Below are positions 14,959 to 23,355 of a DNA stretch of 64,000 nucleotides, in pieces. Position 1 is the stretch's first letter. Every line of letters starts with the position of its first letter. The notes beneath the pieces were generated by a model. That model saw only the letters and a list, made by a program, of their open reading frames with translations, was not told the origin of the DNA and did not search any database. The translations under genes and the position numbers were made by a program. This stretch comes from Bacteroides sp. (lineage in GTDB: Bacteria; Bacteroidota; Bacteroidia; Bacteroidales; Bacteroidaceae), in NCBI GenBank assembly GCA_019416685.1, contig DXWV01000037.1, positions 68,806-132,805 of the forward strand. The letters are read 5' to 3'.

Positions 14959-15582
14959 TTAGCGTGCTAATGTCCGCAGGTCGCGGTTTTCGATTATTTC
15001 AAACTTCTCCATCGTAAAACCGTGCGGATTATTATCCGAACGCACCGAGTTGATAAGGTTGCACCGGGTAACCAATGAGCGCTCCGTGATATTACTTTCA
15101 CGGATAATCATTTGCCGGGCGTAAGTCATGGCACGGTAGGGATAAGCACCCATATCAATCGCCACACTATCCACCTGAATGGTCTGGTTAATATTTCCCG
15201 ACACAATCCGGTTATAATACCCCTTTTCCTGCATATCCTGATAATACGCAAAGGCACTTTTATCGACCAGAAATAAGGCTCGGTTGATATTGGATTCGAT
15301 AGCCGAACGGTCGGGCGAGAGCGTGAAAAAGAGTTCGTGAAACCTTTTTATATGCTCTTTTGCTTCAACAGGACGGTTCTGCGATAAGTCTTGGGAGAGC
15401 GCCAGCATAAGGGATTTACCCTCGTCCAAAATGTAAATTTTCTGCCGTTGGGCTTCCGCAAACTGATAGGACTTGATTACGCTGAAAACCGCCACTATCG
15501 CACACAAACAGAGGAAGACGATACCGAATATCCGTATCTGTTTGAAGCTGCTTTCTATATTTTTTAATGATTTAAACTCCAT
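14959..15582 (-). CDS. traK: Conjugal transfer protein TraK (VirB8-like)
   Basis: A 207-residue protein. After a short cytosolic start (MEFKSLKNIESSFKQIRIFG) there is one membrane span (about 21-38), then a periplasmic domain (FHELFFTLSPDRSAI, ending FEIIENRDLRTLAR). This is the TraK family, placed as VirB8 in the channel. The ATG at 15582 lies 34 bases after the traJ stop and is preferred, since the frame upstream only reads through the Gly/Ser-rich tail of traJ. Confidence 0.92.
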   Translation of the reverse strand: MEFKSLKNIESSFKQIRIFGIVFLCLCAIVAVFSVIKSYQFAEAQRQKIYILDEGKSLMLALSQDLSQNRPVEAKEHIKRFHELFFTLSPDRSAIESNINRALFLVDKSAFAYYQDMQEKGYYNRIVSGNINQTIQVDSVAIDMGAYPYRAMTYARQMIIRESNITERSLVTRCNLINSVRSDNNPHGFTMEKFEIIENRDLRTLAR

Positions 15583-15616
15583 ATTTTTAATGATTAAAAT
15601 TGATAAATCGACGGTT

Positions 15617-16717
15617 TTATGGCGTAGGGCCGCCACCACCCTGTGTCTGGTAATTCTGTCCGTTCGGCGAACCGCCGCCACCGCTTCCGCTACCTCCACC
15701 GGATGAGCCACCGGAAGAACTACTGCCTCCACGCGCTGCTCTACCCATCAGGTTCCCGGCGACTGCACCGCCAACACCTGCCGTAAATGCTCCTGCACGA
15801 GCGATACCACCCATTGCTCCGCTTGCGCCTCCACCTGATTGTATAATCCATTCGGCTACGGTCGGTACGCTGAAATAACCTATAATACCGATGATGAGAA
15901 AGATGATATACACGCCATTACTTCCGTCCGGTATGTAGGAAGGGTCTTGGAGTGCGACAATATCCGCCTGTAACATCAAAGCCTGAATTTTTGAGAGTAC
16001 CGCCGAAAAGATGTCAGCCACGGGCAACCACAGGTACACACTGATATACCGTGCTATCCAGTTGGTCAGCGTGGATTGAAATCCGTCATAAATGGAGAGT
16101 GCGAAAGAGAGTGGCCCCAATATGGCGAGGACGACCAGAAAAAAGGTACGCAAGGTATCAATGGTCAGTCCGGCGGCATTGTAGAGCAATTCAAAGAAAT
16201 CGCTTACAAGCTGTCGGAACCACATCTTTATATTATACCACGTGTGTTCCCACCACATCGACACCATTGTGCCTATTTGCCGGATGCCGAGTTCCGAGAA
16301 CTTTTCCTCGTATACCTCGTCATTGACAAGCCATTCTTTACCCTCACGCACCCGTGCCTCATATTCCAACGCATCCCGTTGTTGCTGTAATGATTCCACG
16401 TTTTCTATCTGGCTTTCCAGAATGCCGTGCGCACCCTTTACGACAGGCGACATGACAGCATTGATAGTACCCAAAACGATGGTCGGGAAAAACATTATAC
16501 ACAAGCCAATGGCAAATGGTCGGAGCAACGGGAACACGTCAATAGGTTCGGCGCTGGCAAGCGACTTCCATACACGGTAAGCCACGTAGAACAACGCACC
16601 CAAACCCGCCACCCCTTTGGCGACACCGATCATGTCGGCACAAAGGGGCATCATGTCCTGATACAGATTCCGGAGAATCTGATGCAGGTTTTCAAAATCT
16701 ACTGCTAACAACATCAT
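15617..16717 (-). CDS. traJ: Conjugal transfer protein TraJ (VirB6-like)
   Basis: A 366-residue polytopic inner-membrane protein with about six spans (around 35-50, 68-90, 185-215, 225-245, 275-295), in the position of VirB6. The last 60 residues are Gly/Ser-rich low complexity after an Ala/Gly-rich stretch (AGVGGAVAGNLMGRAARGG), as is common in TraJ. It starts 3 bases after traI. It should form the inner-membrane pore. Confidence 0.92.
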   Translation of the reverse strand: MMLLAVDFENLHQILRNLYQDMMPLCADMIGVAKGVAGLGALFYVAYRVWKSLASAEPIDVFPLLRPFAIGLCIMFFPTIVLGTINAVMSPVVKGAHGILESQIENVESLQQQRDALEYEARVREGKEWLVNDEVYEEKFSELGIRQIGTMVSMWWEHTWYNIKMWFRQLVSDFFELLYNAAGLTIDTLRTFFLVVLAILGPLSFALSIYDGFQSTLTNWIARYISVYLWLPVADIFSAVLSKIQALMLQADIVALQDPSYIPDGSNGVYIIFLIIGIIGYFSVPTVAEWIIQSGGGASGAMGGIARAGAFTAGVGGAVAGNLMGRAARGGSSSSGGSSGGGSGSGGGGSPNGQNYQTQGGGGPTP

Positions 16718-16720
16718 GGC

Positions 16721-17341
16721 TTACCAGTATCTTTCTGTTGGTTTACCATAAAGCGCACGTACCCTCTCCATATCACCCTTTTGCTGGCTGCGGATAAAGG
16801 ATATGGAGATATTCTTATTGGTATAATACTTGGTCAGGTTACGGTAATCGACCATCTTGGTATAAATCTGGTCTATTGCATCCATACGTTCCTTATCGGA
16901 CAGCGAGAGTCCGTTGCCGGGTGTAACGATGTTTTTCAGTTCCGTAACCAAAGCCCCGCCTTCTTCCAACAGCTTGGCATAACCCAGCGCGATAGCTTCC
17001 AGTTCGTTCACGCTGAAATTGGGATCGGATACCATTCTGTTGAATCCGCCGGAATACATATTGGTAATCTCGCTTATCATTTCGATAGTCAGCTTTACTT
17101 TGCGGGCATCTTTGATCAGGTTATTGACTGATTTAAGTGCATCGTAGTATTGTTTACCCTGCTCGTAGATTTTTACGGTTTCCTTTACGTTACTTACCAG
17201 ATTGTTTACGGTAGCGGAAGATTTAACCACCTGCTGAATATTCTGCACCAGATTGGACGGGTCAAGAACCGCCCATTGTGCTTTCGCCTGAAATGTGAAG
17301 CCGAAAACGGCGACACACATTATTAAAATGAATCGTTTCAT
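16721..17341 (-). CDS. traI: Conjugal transfer protein TraI (DUF4141, VirB5-like position)
   Basis: A 206-residue exported protein with a signal peptide (CVAVFGFTFQAKAQ) and an almost wholly helical mature part: WAVLDPSNLVQNIQQVV is the family start, MYSGGFNRMVSD lies in the middle and the C-terminus ends YGKPTERYW. This matches DUF4141/TraI. It is periplasmic and may act like VirB5 at the pilus tip or channel. It is next to traJ in the expected order. Confidence 0.9.
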   Translation of the reverse strand: MKRFILIMCVAVFGFTFQAKAQWAVLDPSNLVQNIQQVVKSSATVNNLVSNVKETVKIYEQGKQYYDALKSVNNLIKDARKVKLTIEMISEITNMYSGGFNRMVSDPNFSVNELEAIALGYAKLLEEGGALVTELKNIVTPGNGLSLSDKERMDAIDQIYTKMVDYRNLTKYYTNKNISISFIRSQQKGDMERVRALYGKPTERYW

Positions 17342-17399
17342 GTTTCTTACTTTTTATTTGTTTGATACTTTTTATGAGAGGGAGAGCAGTAGCCGGTCG

Positions 17400-17717
17400 C
17401 TACTCCTCTGCCCTGTAATAGTCGCCATAGTCCGAAAGGGTCAGTATGTCCCGTTCAGCATCGTATCTCAGTTGGATGCGCCCGTACAAATAGAAAGAGG
17501 TTACACCCCACCGATGCCACAAAGGACAGTTGAAAACCGTATGAGGATCATAAGAGAATTTAATCCGGTGATGATAAACTCCTGTGCGATAAATATGCAC
17601 TTCCGGCATCCGGCTACTGTCCCCGCCACAGCTTACCCATTTTCCTCTTATTTCTTCCAACAAGAAATACTGTTGGCATTTCAACGGGTCGGACGTACTC
17701 CTGTTTCTTTTGCACAT
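17400..17717 (-). CDS. DUF3876-like protein, short paralogue
   Basis: A 105-residue protein without signal peptide. The segment GKWVSCGG, then VHIYRTGVYHHRIKF and ILTLSDYGDYYRAEE, matches the second half of the upstream neighbour (GRWMTGKN, GEHFILTYL, DILMISPGADYTR). Both look like DUF3876, small beta-rich proteins found between TraG and TraI in Bacteroides elements. Its function is unknown. It lies 13 bases after its paralogue, suggesting a tandem duplication. Confidence 0.72.
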   Translation of the reverse strand: MCKRNRSTSDPLKCQQYFLLEEIRGKWVSCGGDSSRMPEVHIYRTGVYHHRIKFSYDPHTVFNCPLWHRWGVTSFYLYGRIQLRYDAERDILTLSDYGDYYRAEE

Positions 17718-17730
17718 GACCGTTTCCTCC

Positions 17731-18273
17731 CTACTTTATTTCTTCCGCCTGACGGGTATAGTCCGCACCCGGAGAAATCATCAATATATCACTCTCCGTA
17801 TTGAGAGCCACCACCGTCATCCGGTCGCCGTACCCGTAATAGTAGATTACATCATCGTCCAGCCAGACCAATACATACCGTTCATCCGTAGGATAGCCGT
17901 TACGTTTGAGGTAGGTCAGGATAAAATGTTCCCCGGCACGGGAAATCTCAATGCCACATCGGTTCTTACCGGTCATCCAACGACCGCATAGGCGGCTCAT
18001 GGCTTGTTCTTTGCGACGTTGTTCCTCAGTCTGCCAATCCATTGGAGCGGGCGGAAGATCGAAAGGAAGTTCAAAATCTGGTATTCCGCTATTGGCGGGC
18101 TTATCTTTCTCGCCCCGTTTCGTGGCAAGGCTTTCAATCAGTTCATCAAAAGTTGTCCCTTTTGCCCAATCCGATTTGTCTGGCGGAGACATGACTTCCA
18201 TTAATACATTGCTTATGCCCGTGCTATGCAGGACAAGCCGTTTGAGTTGTTCATTACTTATTTTGTTTAACAT
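17731..18273 (-). CDS. DUF3876-domain protein (TraH position)
   Basis: A 180-residue protein. A helical N-terminus (KISNEQLKRLVLHSTGISN) and an acidic/proline linker (PDFELPFDLPPAPMDW) precede a small beta domain from about residue 90 (LCGRWMTGKNRCGIEISRAG, then YYYGYGDRMTVV). No signal peptide. It occupies the traH place between the TraG ATPase and TraI. A strong hairpin (18289-18311) precedes it. Function unknown. Confidence 0.75.
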   Translation of the reverse strand: MLNKISNEQLKRLVLHSTGISNVLMEVMSPPDKSDWAKGTTFDELIESLATKRGEKDKPANSGIPDFELPFDLPPAPMDWQTEEQRRKEQAMSRLCGRWMTGKNRCGIEISRAGEHFILTYLKRNGYPTDERYVLVWLDDDVIYYYGYGDRMTVVALNTESDILMISPGADYTRQAEEIK

Positions 18274-18288
18274 GTTCTTTTGAGTTGT

Positions 18289-18311
18289 GGGGGCAGATAG
18301 TTTCCGCCCCC
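18289..18311. terminator. GC-rich hairpin between traG and the DUF3876 gene
   Basis: GGGGGC and GCCCCC form a 6-bp stem with an 11-base loop in the 51-bp gap after traG. There is no T run on the minus strand, so it may stabilise or process the mRNA or reduce read-through rather than end transcription. Confidence 0.45.
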
Positions 18312-18324
18312 GGTCTAATACTTG

Positions 18325-20820
18325 TTACTTCTTACTTTCAGCAAGCTGTTTGATCGCCAGTTCAATATCTCCGCCCAGTTTTTCAGCCAATTCCATTACT
18401 TCCATTTTCTCTGATTCCTCGGTCGTGTAGGTCAGGTATTCCGACATGGAAACCTCGGTGGCATAAACAGCGCTTTTCACACCGCCCAGACCAATCCAGA
18501 CTTCTTTATAAAGCCTCGCGGGATGGTTGGACATATTAATGGAAAGTATCTGCGAACGCTCTTTATCGGTCAGTCCGAGTAGCGACTGGATAGCATCGAA
18601 GCGGTTCATGAATTTTCGCTGGTCGAGCAGTATCTTACAGTCCGAGTTGTTGATGATACTCTCTTTCACCACAGGCGAAGAAATAATATCATCGACCTCT
18701 TGTGTTACCACGATTGCCTCACCGAAATACTTACGCACCGTCTTGTACATATAGCGTAGATATTCAGCCATATTTGCCGACGAAAGTGCCTTCCATGCTT
18801 CTTCCACGATAAGTTGTTTTCGGACGCCTTTCAGTCTGCGCATCTTGTTCAGGAACGCTTCCATAATAATGATTGTGACCACGGGGAAAAGTTCTTTATT
18901 ATCCTTTATCGCATCTATTTCAAAAACAATGAATCGTTTAGATAATAAATCCAACTCGTCCGCAGAGTTCAACAGGAAGTCATATCGCCCACCTTTATAG
19001 TAAGGGCGCAGCGTAGTCAGAAGATTGGAAATGTTGAAATCTTCTTTTTCAACCGGAATTTCCCTGTTGTTCAATTCTTCCCTGAAATCATCTTTCAGAT
19101 ATTCATAGAATGTATTGAAGCAGGGCGTTATGGAACGGTCTTCCTGAATACGGCGGATATAACCCGATACGGCATTTCCCAACTCTCCGCTTTCCGTCTT
19201 TCCCGCTTTTTCATCCGCACTTTTCCATAAGGTCATGAGCAGCGTAACGATACTGTCCATTTTTTCCGTTTCAAAGACGTAATCGTCAGTGAAAAACGGG
19301 TTAAATGAAATCGGGGATTTTTCGGTATAGGTGAAATAGATACCATCCTGTCCTTTGGTCTTACGCCGGATCAGTTCACACAATCCCTGATAACTGTTTC
19401 CCGTATCGACCAATACGATATGGGAGCCTTGTTCGTAGTATTGCCTGACCATGTGATTCATAAAGAAAGATTTACCGCTGCCCGAAGGCCCCAATACAAA
19501 CTTATTTCGGTTTGTAATGATTCCCTTTTTCATCGGGAGGTCGGAAATATCCAGATGTAGCGGTTTACCACTGATGCGGTCGCACATTTTGATGCCGAAA
19601 GGGCTTGGCGAATCCTTATAATTGGTTTCCTCCGTGAAGAAACAGAGTGCTGGTTCGATAAAGGTGTAGAACGATTCCTCTGCCGGAAAATCCCCCGCGT
19701 TGCCGGGCAGCCCAGCCCAATAGAGCGTTGCCGCATCCACAGTATTATGGCGTGGGCGGCACTCCATGAGTGCAAGCTGTGAACCGACATCGTTGCGGAT
19801 GTGTTGCAATTTGTCTGAATCTTCACTCCATGCGATCACGTTAAAATGCGCCCGGATAGAGGTCAAACCATAAGAATGGGCTTCGTTCAGGTAATGATCG
19901 ACCCACTCTTTGTTTATCTGGTTTCCCCTTGAATAGCGGGATAGCGACTGCATATTGCGGGCTTGCTTTTCAAACTTCCGCAGGTTTTCGGCGCTATCGT
20001 CCAAAAACAAATACTGATTATAAATGTGGTCGCAGGACAAGAGTAGTCCAACGGGAGAAGCGAAAGACAACAGGCAGTCGCTCCGGTCGGTGGATAGCTT
20101 TTCATAGCGGATGCTTGTTCCCACCCGTCCCGGTAAATCCTCCGCATCGGATAAGGTATGCAAGCATACCTTTTTATCACCGATACGCAGGCCATCCGCT
20201 CCCAACTCCAAATCTTCCAGTGTCGTGGTATCTTCGGGCGACAGGGCAAAATACTTTTCGATTATCCCCGCATTATCCGCCGTACCCGTTATCTCATCGT
20301 CTGTAAGACGGGCAAGAGTAATAAATCCCGAATCGTTTACAATTCGTTCAAATTGTCCGACGGCTTCCAAAAACTTCACGGCTGTTTCCTTATCTACCTC
20401 TTTGGGGATAATATTACCCCGACAGAGGGAGGAAAAGTTAGACTGCATCCGCATCCTCTCCTTTGTCGTTTTGGTAAGGAACAGGTAGCAGTAGTGGTTT
20501 AAGAATGGACGTTCGTTGAAGTGCCGTTCGTAGCTGCGCGAGAGGAAACTCATATCTCCGTCGCCCGTCTGCGGGCGGTATTTTTCGCTGACGAACCAAT
20601 CGGCTTTATGCACGATACTGTAATCCGGCAGTACTTTTACCGCCTTTACCCATGCGGCGTGTATGGCTTCATACTCTGCCGAGGTTACGGTAAACAGTTC
20701 CGGCAGATCGACCCGAAAGGCTACTGTTATATCCGCATCTTTGCTTATTATACATCCGTGTTCGACAGCCAGTAGCGGAAATTTGCTTTCTATCGTGGAT
20801 GCTTTCATTATATTCCTCAT
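18325..20820 (-). CDS. traG: TraG conjugation ATPase (VirB4-like)
   Basis: An 831-residue cytosolic ATPase. Walker A is FVLGPSGSGKSFF at about 445 and Walker B is KQLIVEEAWKALSS near 668; further on is VVTQEVDDIISSPVVKESII. The length and N-terminal domain match Bacteroides TraG, the VirB4-type motor of the transfer channel. The start at 20820 overlaps the stop of traF by 4 bp (ATGA), so the two are coupled. Not to be confused with the coupling protein gene at 39160. Confidence 0.95.
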   Translation of the reverse strand: MRNIMKASTIESKFPLLAVEHGCIISKDADITVAFRVDLPELFTVTSAEYEAIHAAWVKAVKVLPDYSIVHKADWFVSEKYRPQTGDGDMSFLSRSYERHFNERPFLNHYCYLFLTKTTKERMRMQSNFSSLCRGNIIPKEVDKETAVKFLEAVGQFERIVNDSGFITLARLTDDEITGTADNAGIIEKYFALSPEDTTTLEDLELGADGLRIGDKKVCLHTLSDAEDLPGRVGTSIRYEKLSTDRSDCLLSFASPVGLLLSCDHIYNQYLFLDDSAENLRKFEKQARNMQSLSRYSRGNQINKEWVDHYLNEAHSYGLTSIRAHFNVIAWSEDSDKLQHIRNDVGSQLALMECRPRHNTVDAATLYWAGLPGNAGDFPAEESFYTFIEPALCFFTEETNYKDSPSPFGIKMCDRISGKPLHLDISDLPMKKGIITNRNKFVLGPSGSGKSFFMNHMVRQYYEQGSHIVLVDTGNSYQGLCELIRRKTKGQDGIYFTYTEKSPISFNPFFTDDYVFETEKMDSIVTLLMTLWKSADEKAGKTESGELGNAVSGYIRRIQEDRSITPCFNTFYEYLKDDFREELNNREIPVEKEDFNISNLLTTLRPYYKGGRYDFLLNSADELDLLSKRFIVFEIDAIKDNKELFPVVTIIIMEAFLNKMRRLKGVRKQLIVEEAWKALSSANMAEYLRYMYKTVRKYFGEAIVVTQEVDDIISSPVVKESIINNSDCKILLDQRKFMNRFDAIQSLLGLTDKERSQILSINMSNHPARLYKEVWIGLGGVKSAVYATEVSMSEYLTYTTEESEKMEVMELAEKLGGDIELAIKQLAESKK

Positions 20821-21140
20821 AGCGCTTTCTTCTTTTTGCGGAACAGGCGATATGGAATTTTGCGGTTTATCAGGTAGCGGGGATGCTGGCGTTTTGCCAT
20901 AAGTTTCATCAACCCGTTCTCACCGTATTTAGCATTCAGGTTGAAAGTCAGCCATACCAGTACCGATGCGGCTATCACGCCAAAGCCTATACATATCCAT
21001 TGGTCTATGCCTATCATGTAAAGAATCACAAACAGCACGAAAACGGACAGCAGTCCTCCGGCGAAAATAAACAGGTATTGCGCTTTCAACCCCTTAAATT
21101 CCACACTCTTTCCAATTCCTTTATTTATATTGTACTCCAT
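20817..21140 (-). CDS. traF: Conjugal transfer protein TraF (DUF4133)
   Basis: A 107-residue membrane protein starting MEYNINKGIGKSVEFKGLK, the DUF4133 signature. Two membrane spans follow (about 22-42 and 47-66) and a basic C-terminus (RKIPYRLFRKKKKAL). It corresponds to VirB3 in position and topology, next to the VirB4-like TraG. The ATG at 21140 is chosen; the frame upstream has no similar features. Confidence 0.92.
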   Translation of the reverse strand: MEYNINKGIGKSVEFKGLKAQYLFIFAGGLLSVFVLFVILYMIGIDQWICIGFGVIAASVLVWLTFNLNAKYGENGLMKLMAKRQHPRYLINRKIPYRLFRKKKKAL

Positions 21141-21163
21141 ATTGCCAGTTTTGGGAGTAGTGA

Positions 21164-21466
21164 TTAAAGGAAGAAAGAGCGCAGGATGGTCGCCGCTACG
21201 ATGAGGAAAATACATGCACCAAACCAACTGGCGGCTGTTTTCGAGGTGTCAGGATCGCCTGAGCTGAACTTGTTATATACCTTGATTCCGCCAATCAAAC
21301 CGACGACGGCTCCGATGGCGTAGATCAATTTCGTGCCGGGGTCGAAATAGCTGGTTACCATGTTGGTAGCTTCGGTAATACCCCCGATTCCGTTGCCCTG
21401 TGCAAATGCGGAGGAAACAGCGGCAAAGACAAATGCCGCCGACATAAGAACTTTCTTCTTTGTCAT
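21164..21466 (-). CDS. traE: Conjugal transfer protein TraE (DUF4134, VirB2-like)
   Basis: A 100-residue protein with a signal peptide (AAFVFAAVSSAFAQGN) and two hydrophobic segments, including KLIYAIGAVVGLIGGIKVYNKF. This is DUF4134/TraE, a pilin-like VirB2 equivalent. The hairpin at 21486-21512 lies 20 bases before its ATG, so it would form the 5' end of a processed or separately started traE message, which suits a highly expressed pilin. Confidence 0.93.
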   Translation of the reverse strand: MTKKKVLMSAAFVFAAVSSAFAQGNGIGGITEATNMVTSYFDPGTKLIYAIGAVVGLIGGIKVYNKFSSGDPDTSKTAASWFGACIFLIVAATILRSFFL

Positions 21467-21485
21467 AACTTGATTTTTTTAAGAT

Positions 21486-21512
21486 GGTGCGGGGTTGGAT
21501 AGGCCCCGCACC
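21486..21512 (-). promoter_or_regulatory. Strong hairpin in the traE leader
   Basis: GGTGCGGGG (21486-21494) and CCCCGCACC (21504-21512) form a perfect 9-bp GC-rich stem with a 9-base loop, 20 bases before the traE ATG. On the minus strand there is no T run close behind, so RNA stabilisation, processing or attenuation is more likely than plain termination. A CCACTAAAATTTC copy of the shared leader motif lies upstream at 21534-21546. Confidence 0.65.
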
Positions 21513-21533
21513 GGGTGAAACTTGTTTTTACTT

Positions 21534-21546
21534 GAAATTTTAGTGG
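21534..21546 (-). repeat. Shared leader motif upstream of traE
   Basis: CCACTAAAATTTC on the minus strand differs by one base from the copy before traN. It lies between the end of traD and the traE leader hairpin, 68 bases before the traE ATG. Confidence 0.55.
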
Positions 21547-21609
21547 TCTGTGGATAGGTTTTCCGCGCTATCCGTAATCATACTTTTTCATCTGATTTCA
21601 TTTTTTACG

Positions 21610-22368
21610 TTACATAAAATCCCGGACATCAAAACCCGTTGGGACTTCACCCTGCGGAGGTAGGCTTTCCGCTGACCTTTCGGCGACCTTTTGCTGGAAC
21701 GCCGTGAGGTAGGTGTTAATAAGGATATCTACCTTATCGCCCCGTTCGGGCTGACCTGAAACGATAGCTTCAAACATATCGGTTCCTTTCAGGTTTAAGA
21801 GGACACGTCCGGTTTCCTCTTTTTGCTCATCTGTAATTGTCGGATTATGTACCACATGGCGGTAGGCTTCGCCCATTTGTTCAAAACTGACCCCCTGGGC
21901 GACAGGTTTGCCTTTGATTGGCAAATCCTCACTTTCGTCCTCGTCTTCGGTTTCTTCCGCTTCTTCTTCCGGGAATGGTTTAACTTGCAGCGGATAGTCG
22001 ATGTCCAAAGGCTCGTTTGTTTCGCCTTCAGGGACAATACCGAAAACATCGTCCAGTTCTTCCGGCGCTATTTGCCGGGGGTGTTCGGGTACACTTGCGG
22101 GAGCAAAGATATTTTCTTTTTCTGTATCTGATTCAGTTTCAGGAGTTACGGCAGCTTCTGGCTGGGAGTGGCCGGAAAGTGGCAACACGAACCTGCTTTT
22201 GCCGATAATATCCCCCTTTTTGCGTTTTGCAGAAGTTTGCTCTTTAACATCGTTCTTTTTCTTTTGCGGTTTACCCAAACGATTCAGGTAAACCATTGTC
22301 CAACCGGCATAGATGACGGCAAATACAATCAGCAAAACGAGTATGGTATGGGAATTAATGACTATCAT
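21610..22368 (-). CDS. traD: Conjugal transfer protein TraD
   Basis: A 252-residue protein with an N-terminal membrane span (residues 6-25, HTILVLLIVFAVIYAGWTMV). A basic stretch and a long acidic, Pro/Glu-rich region (EEEAEETEDEDESEDLP) follow, then a C-terminal helical domain (FEQMGEAYRHVVHNPTITD). This layout and place fit TraD of Bacteroides conjugative transposons. It overlaps the upstream gene by 14 bases. It is anchored in the inner membrane with the rest in the cytosol; its role in transfer is not defined. Confidence 0.8.
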   Translation of the reverse strand: MIVINSHTILVLLIVFAVIYAGWTMVYLNRLGKPQKKKNDVKEQTSAKRKKGDIIGKSRFVLPLSGHSQPEAAVTPETESDTEKENIFAPASVPEHPRQIAPEELDDVFGIVPEGETNEPLDIDYPLQVKPFPEEEAEETEDEDESEDLPIKGKPVAQGVSFEQMGEAYRHVVHNPTITDEQKEETGRVLLNLKGTDMFEAIVSGQPERGDKVDILINTYLTAFQQKVAERSAESLPPQGEVPTGFDVRDFM

Positions 22369-22768
22369 CTCTGTTCAGGTGTAAATCGGTTATATCTTCC
22401 CCGAAAGAGTGGAAATGATGTTCCATCACATTATCCATATAGCTGTATATGGTTACAGGTATGCCCCTTTTCCGGGCATTCCCTACAATCGCTTTTATGC
22501 GGGCATGGTACTTGGGTTGGATAAGCACATCTTTGGCGTTTTCTGTGGAAGAATCCGCCGGGTGGAAGAAATAGTTACGGTAGTAGTTACCCGTTTCATG
22601 GGATGCATCTCCACCTGTAACTCCTATATTTATTTCTTCGGGAGGAATACCTTCCCCGATTGTTTCTCTTACTCTCCGCCGGTAGCTGATGGCACGACGG
22701 ACAAACACGGCGGCTATGACTGCGACAGCCGCCAGTACGATACATAACATGATTATTTTGTCTGACAT
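22355..22768 (-). CDS. DUF3408-like protein with N-terminal membrane span
   Basis: A 137-residue protein. Residues 5-27 form a membrane span (IMLCIVLAAVAVIAAVFVRR). The C-terminal part (ARIKAIVGNARKRGIPVTIY, then SYMDNVMEHHFHSFGEDI) matches the end of the three DUF3408 proteins encoded just upstream, with the shared Y-(I/M)-DNV pattern and a His pair. It is a membrane-tethered member of that set. The leader holds the shared CCACTAAAA motif 8 bases before the ATG. Confidence 0.72.
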   Translation of the reverse strand: MSDKIIMLCIVLAAVAVIAAVFVRRAISYRRRVRETIGEGIPPEEINIGVTGGDASHETGNYYRNYFFHPADSSTENAKDVLIQPKYHARIKAIVGNARKRGIPVTIYSYMDNVMEHHFHSFGEDITDLHLNRDDSH

Positions 22769-22775
22769 GATGATT

Positions 22776-22788
22776 GGATTTTTAGTGG
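22776..22788 (-). repeat. Shared leader motif before a DUF3408-like gene
   Basis: CCACTAAAAATCC on the minus strand, ending 7 bases before the ATG at 22768. It differs by one base from the traN copy and may be part of a translation-initiation or regulator site. Confidence 0.55.
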
Positions 22789-22789
22789 T

Positions 22790-23062
22790 TTATATTAAAT
22801 CGTTTCGCTCCCGGCGGTAGATATGGTTTATCTCCGCCTTATGGTTCTCCAGGTGTTCGGTAATTACATTGTCAATGTAACCGCCAATGGTCAGCCCCTT
22901 TTGGTTTATCGAGCGTATGAGTGCACAAAGTATGTCGTGGTTGCGCTTGCTGATATACACGCAGCCCCGGCGGTCTATCTCAACGGGCTTCAGATATTGC
23001 TCTGCATAGGAAGCCATTTCCGCCATTGTTTCCTCCGGCTCTTTTCTTTCTCTTTTTTTCAT
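22790..23062 (-). CDS. DUF3408-domain conjugation protein
   Basis: A 90-residue basic protein, mostly a DUF3408 domain: VYISKRNHDILCALIRSINQ, GLTIGGYIDNVITEHLENHK. The fold is expected to be ribbon-helix-helix-like and may bind DNA. It overlaps the preceding paralogue by 4 bp (ATGA). In Bacteroides elements such proteins (TraB/TraC positions) follow the ParA-type TraA and may take part in partition or relaxosome assembly; that is inferred. Confidence 0.8.
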   Translation of the reverse strand: MKKRERKEPEETMAEMASYAEQYLKPVEIDRRGCVYISKRNHDILCALIRSINQKGLTIGGYIDNVITEHLENHKAEINHIYRRERNDLI

Positions 23063-23334
23063 TTGTCTGTATTTTTTAGAATGTTTATTCCTTTGTGTTT
23101 CTCGTTATATAGTCGGGTAATCTCATTACCGTAAGTATCAAAGTGATGAGCCAGCACATTGTCAATGAAACTCGACAACGACACCTGATTGTTCCCAATT
23201 ATCTGGCACACAGCTTGAATTGTATCGTGAAATTCCCGCCGTATATAGACCATCTTGCCTGCCCGTGCAGTGATAGTCGATTTTTTGACGAACAACGTTT
23301 CATAACTTTGTTGTTTTCTATTTTTCTTTTTCAT
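23059..23334 (-). CDS. DUF3408-domain conjugation protein
   Basis: A 91-residue basic protein with MVYIRREFHDTIQAVCQIIG and VSLSSFIDNVLAHHFDTYGN, a DUF3408 domain aligned with its two neighbours. The N-terminus is Lys/Arg-rich (MKKKNRKQQSY). It is the second of the run of four related genes after parA. It overlaps the next gene by 4 bp. Function inferred as DNA-binding accessory protein. Confidence 0.8.
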   Translation of the reverse strand: MKKKNRKQQSYETLFVKKSTITARAGKMVYIRREFHDTIQAVCQIIGNNQVSLSSFIDNVLAHHFDTYGNEITRLYNEKHKGINILKNTDK

Positions 23335-23355
23335 CGTTTCATCTTATTTATTGAT

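Noticed and set aside
15583..15732. Longer N-terminus for TraK
   Set aside because: That stretch only reads through the Gly/Ser-rich end of traJ in another frame and is not TraK-like.
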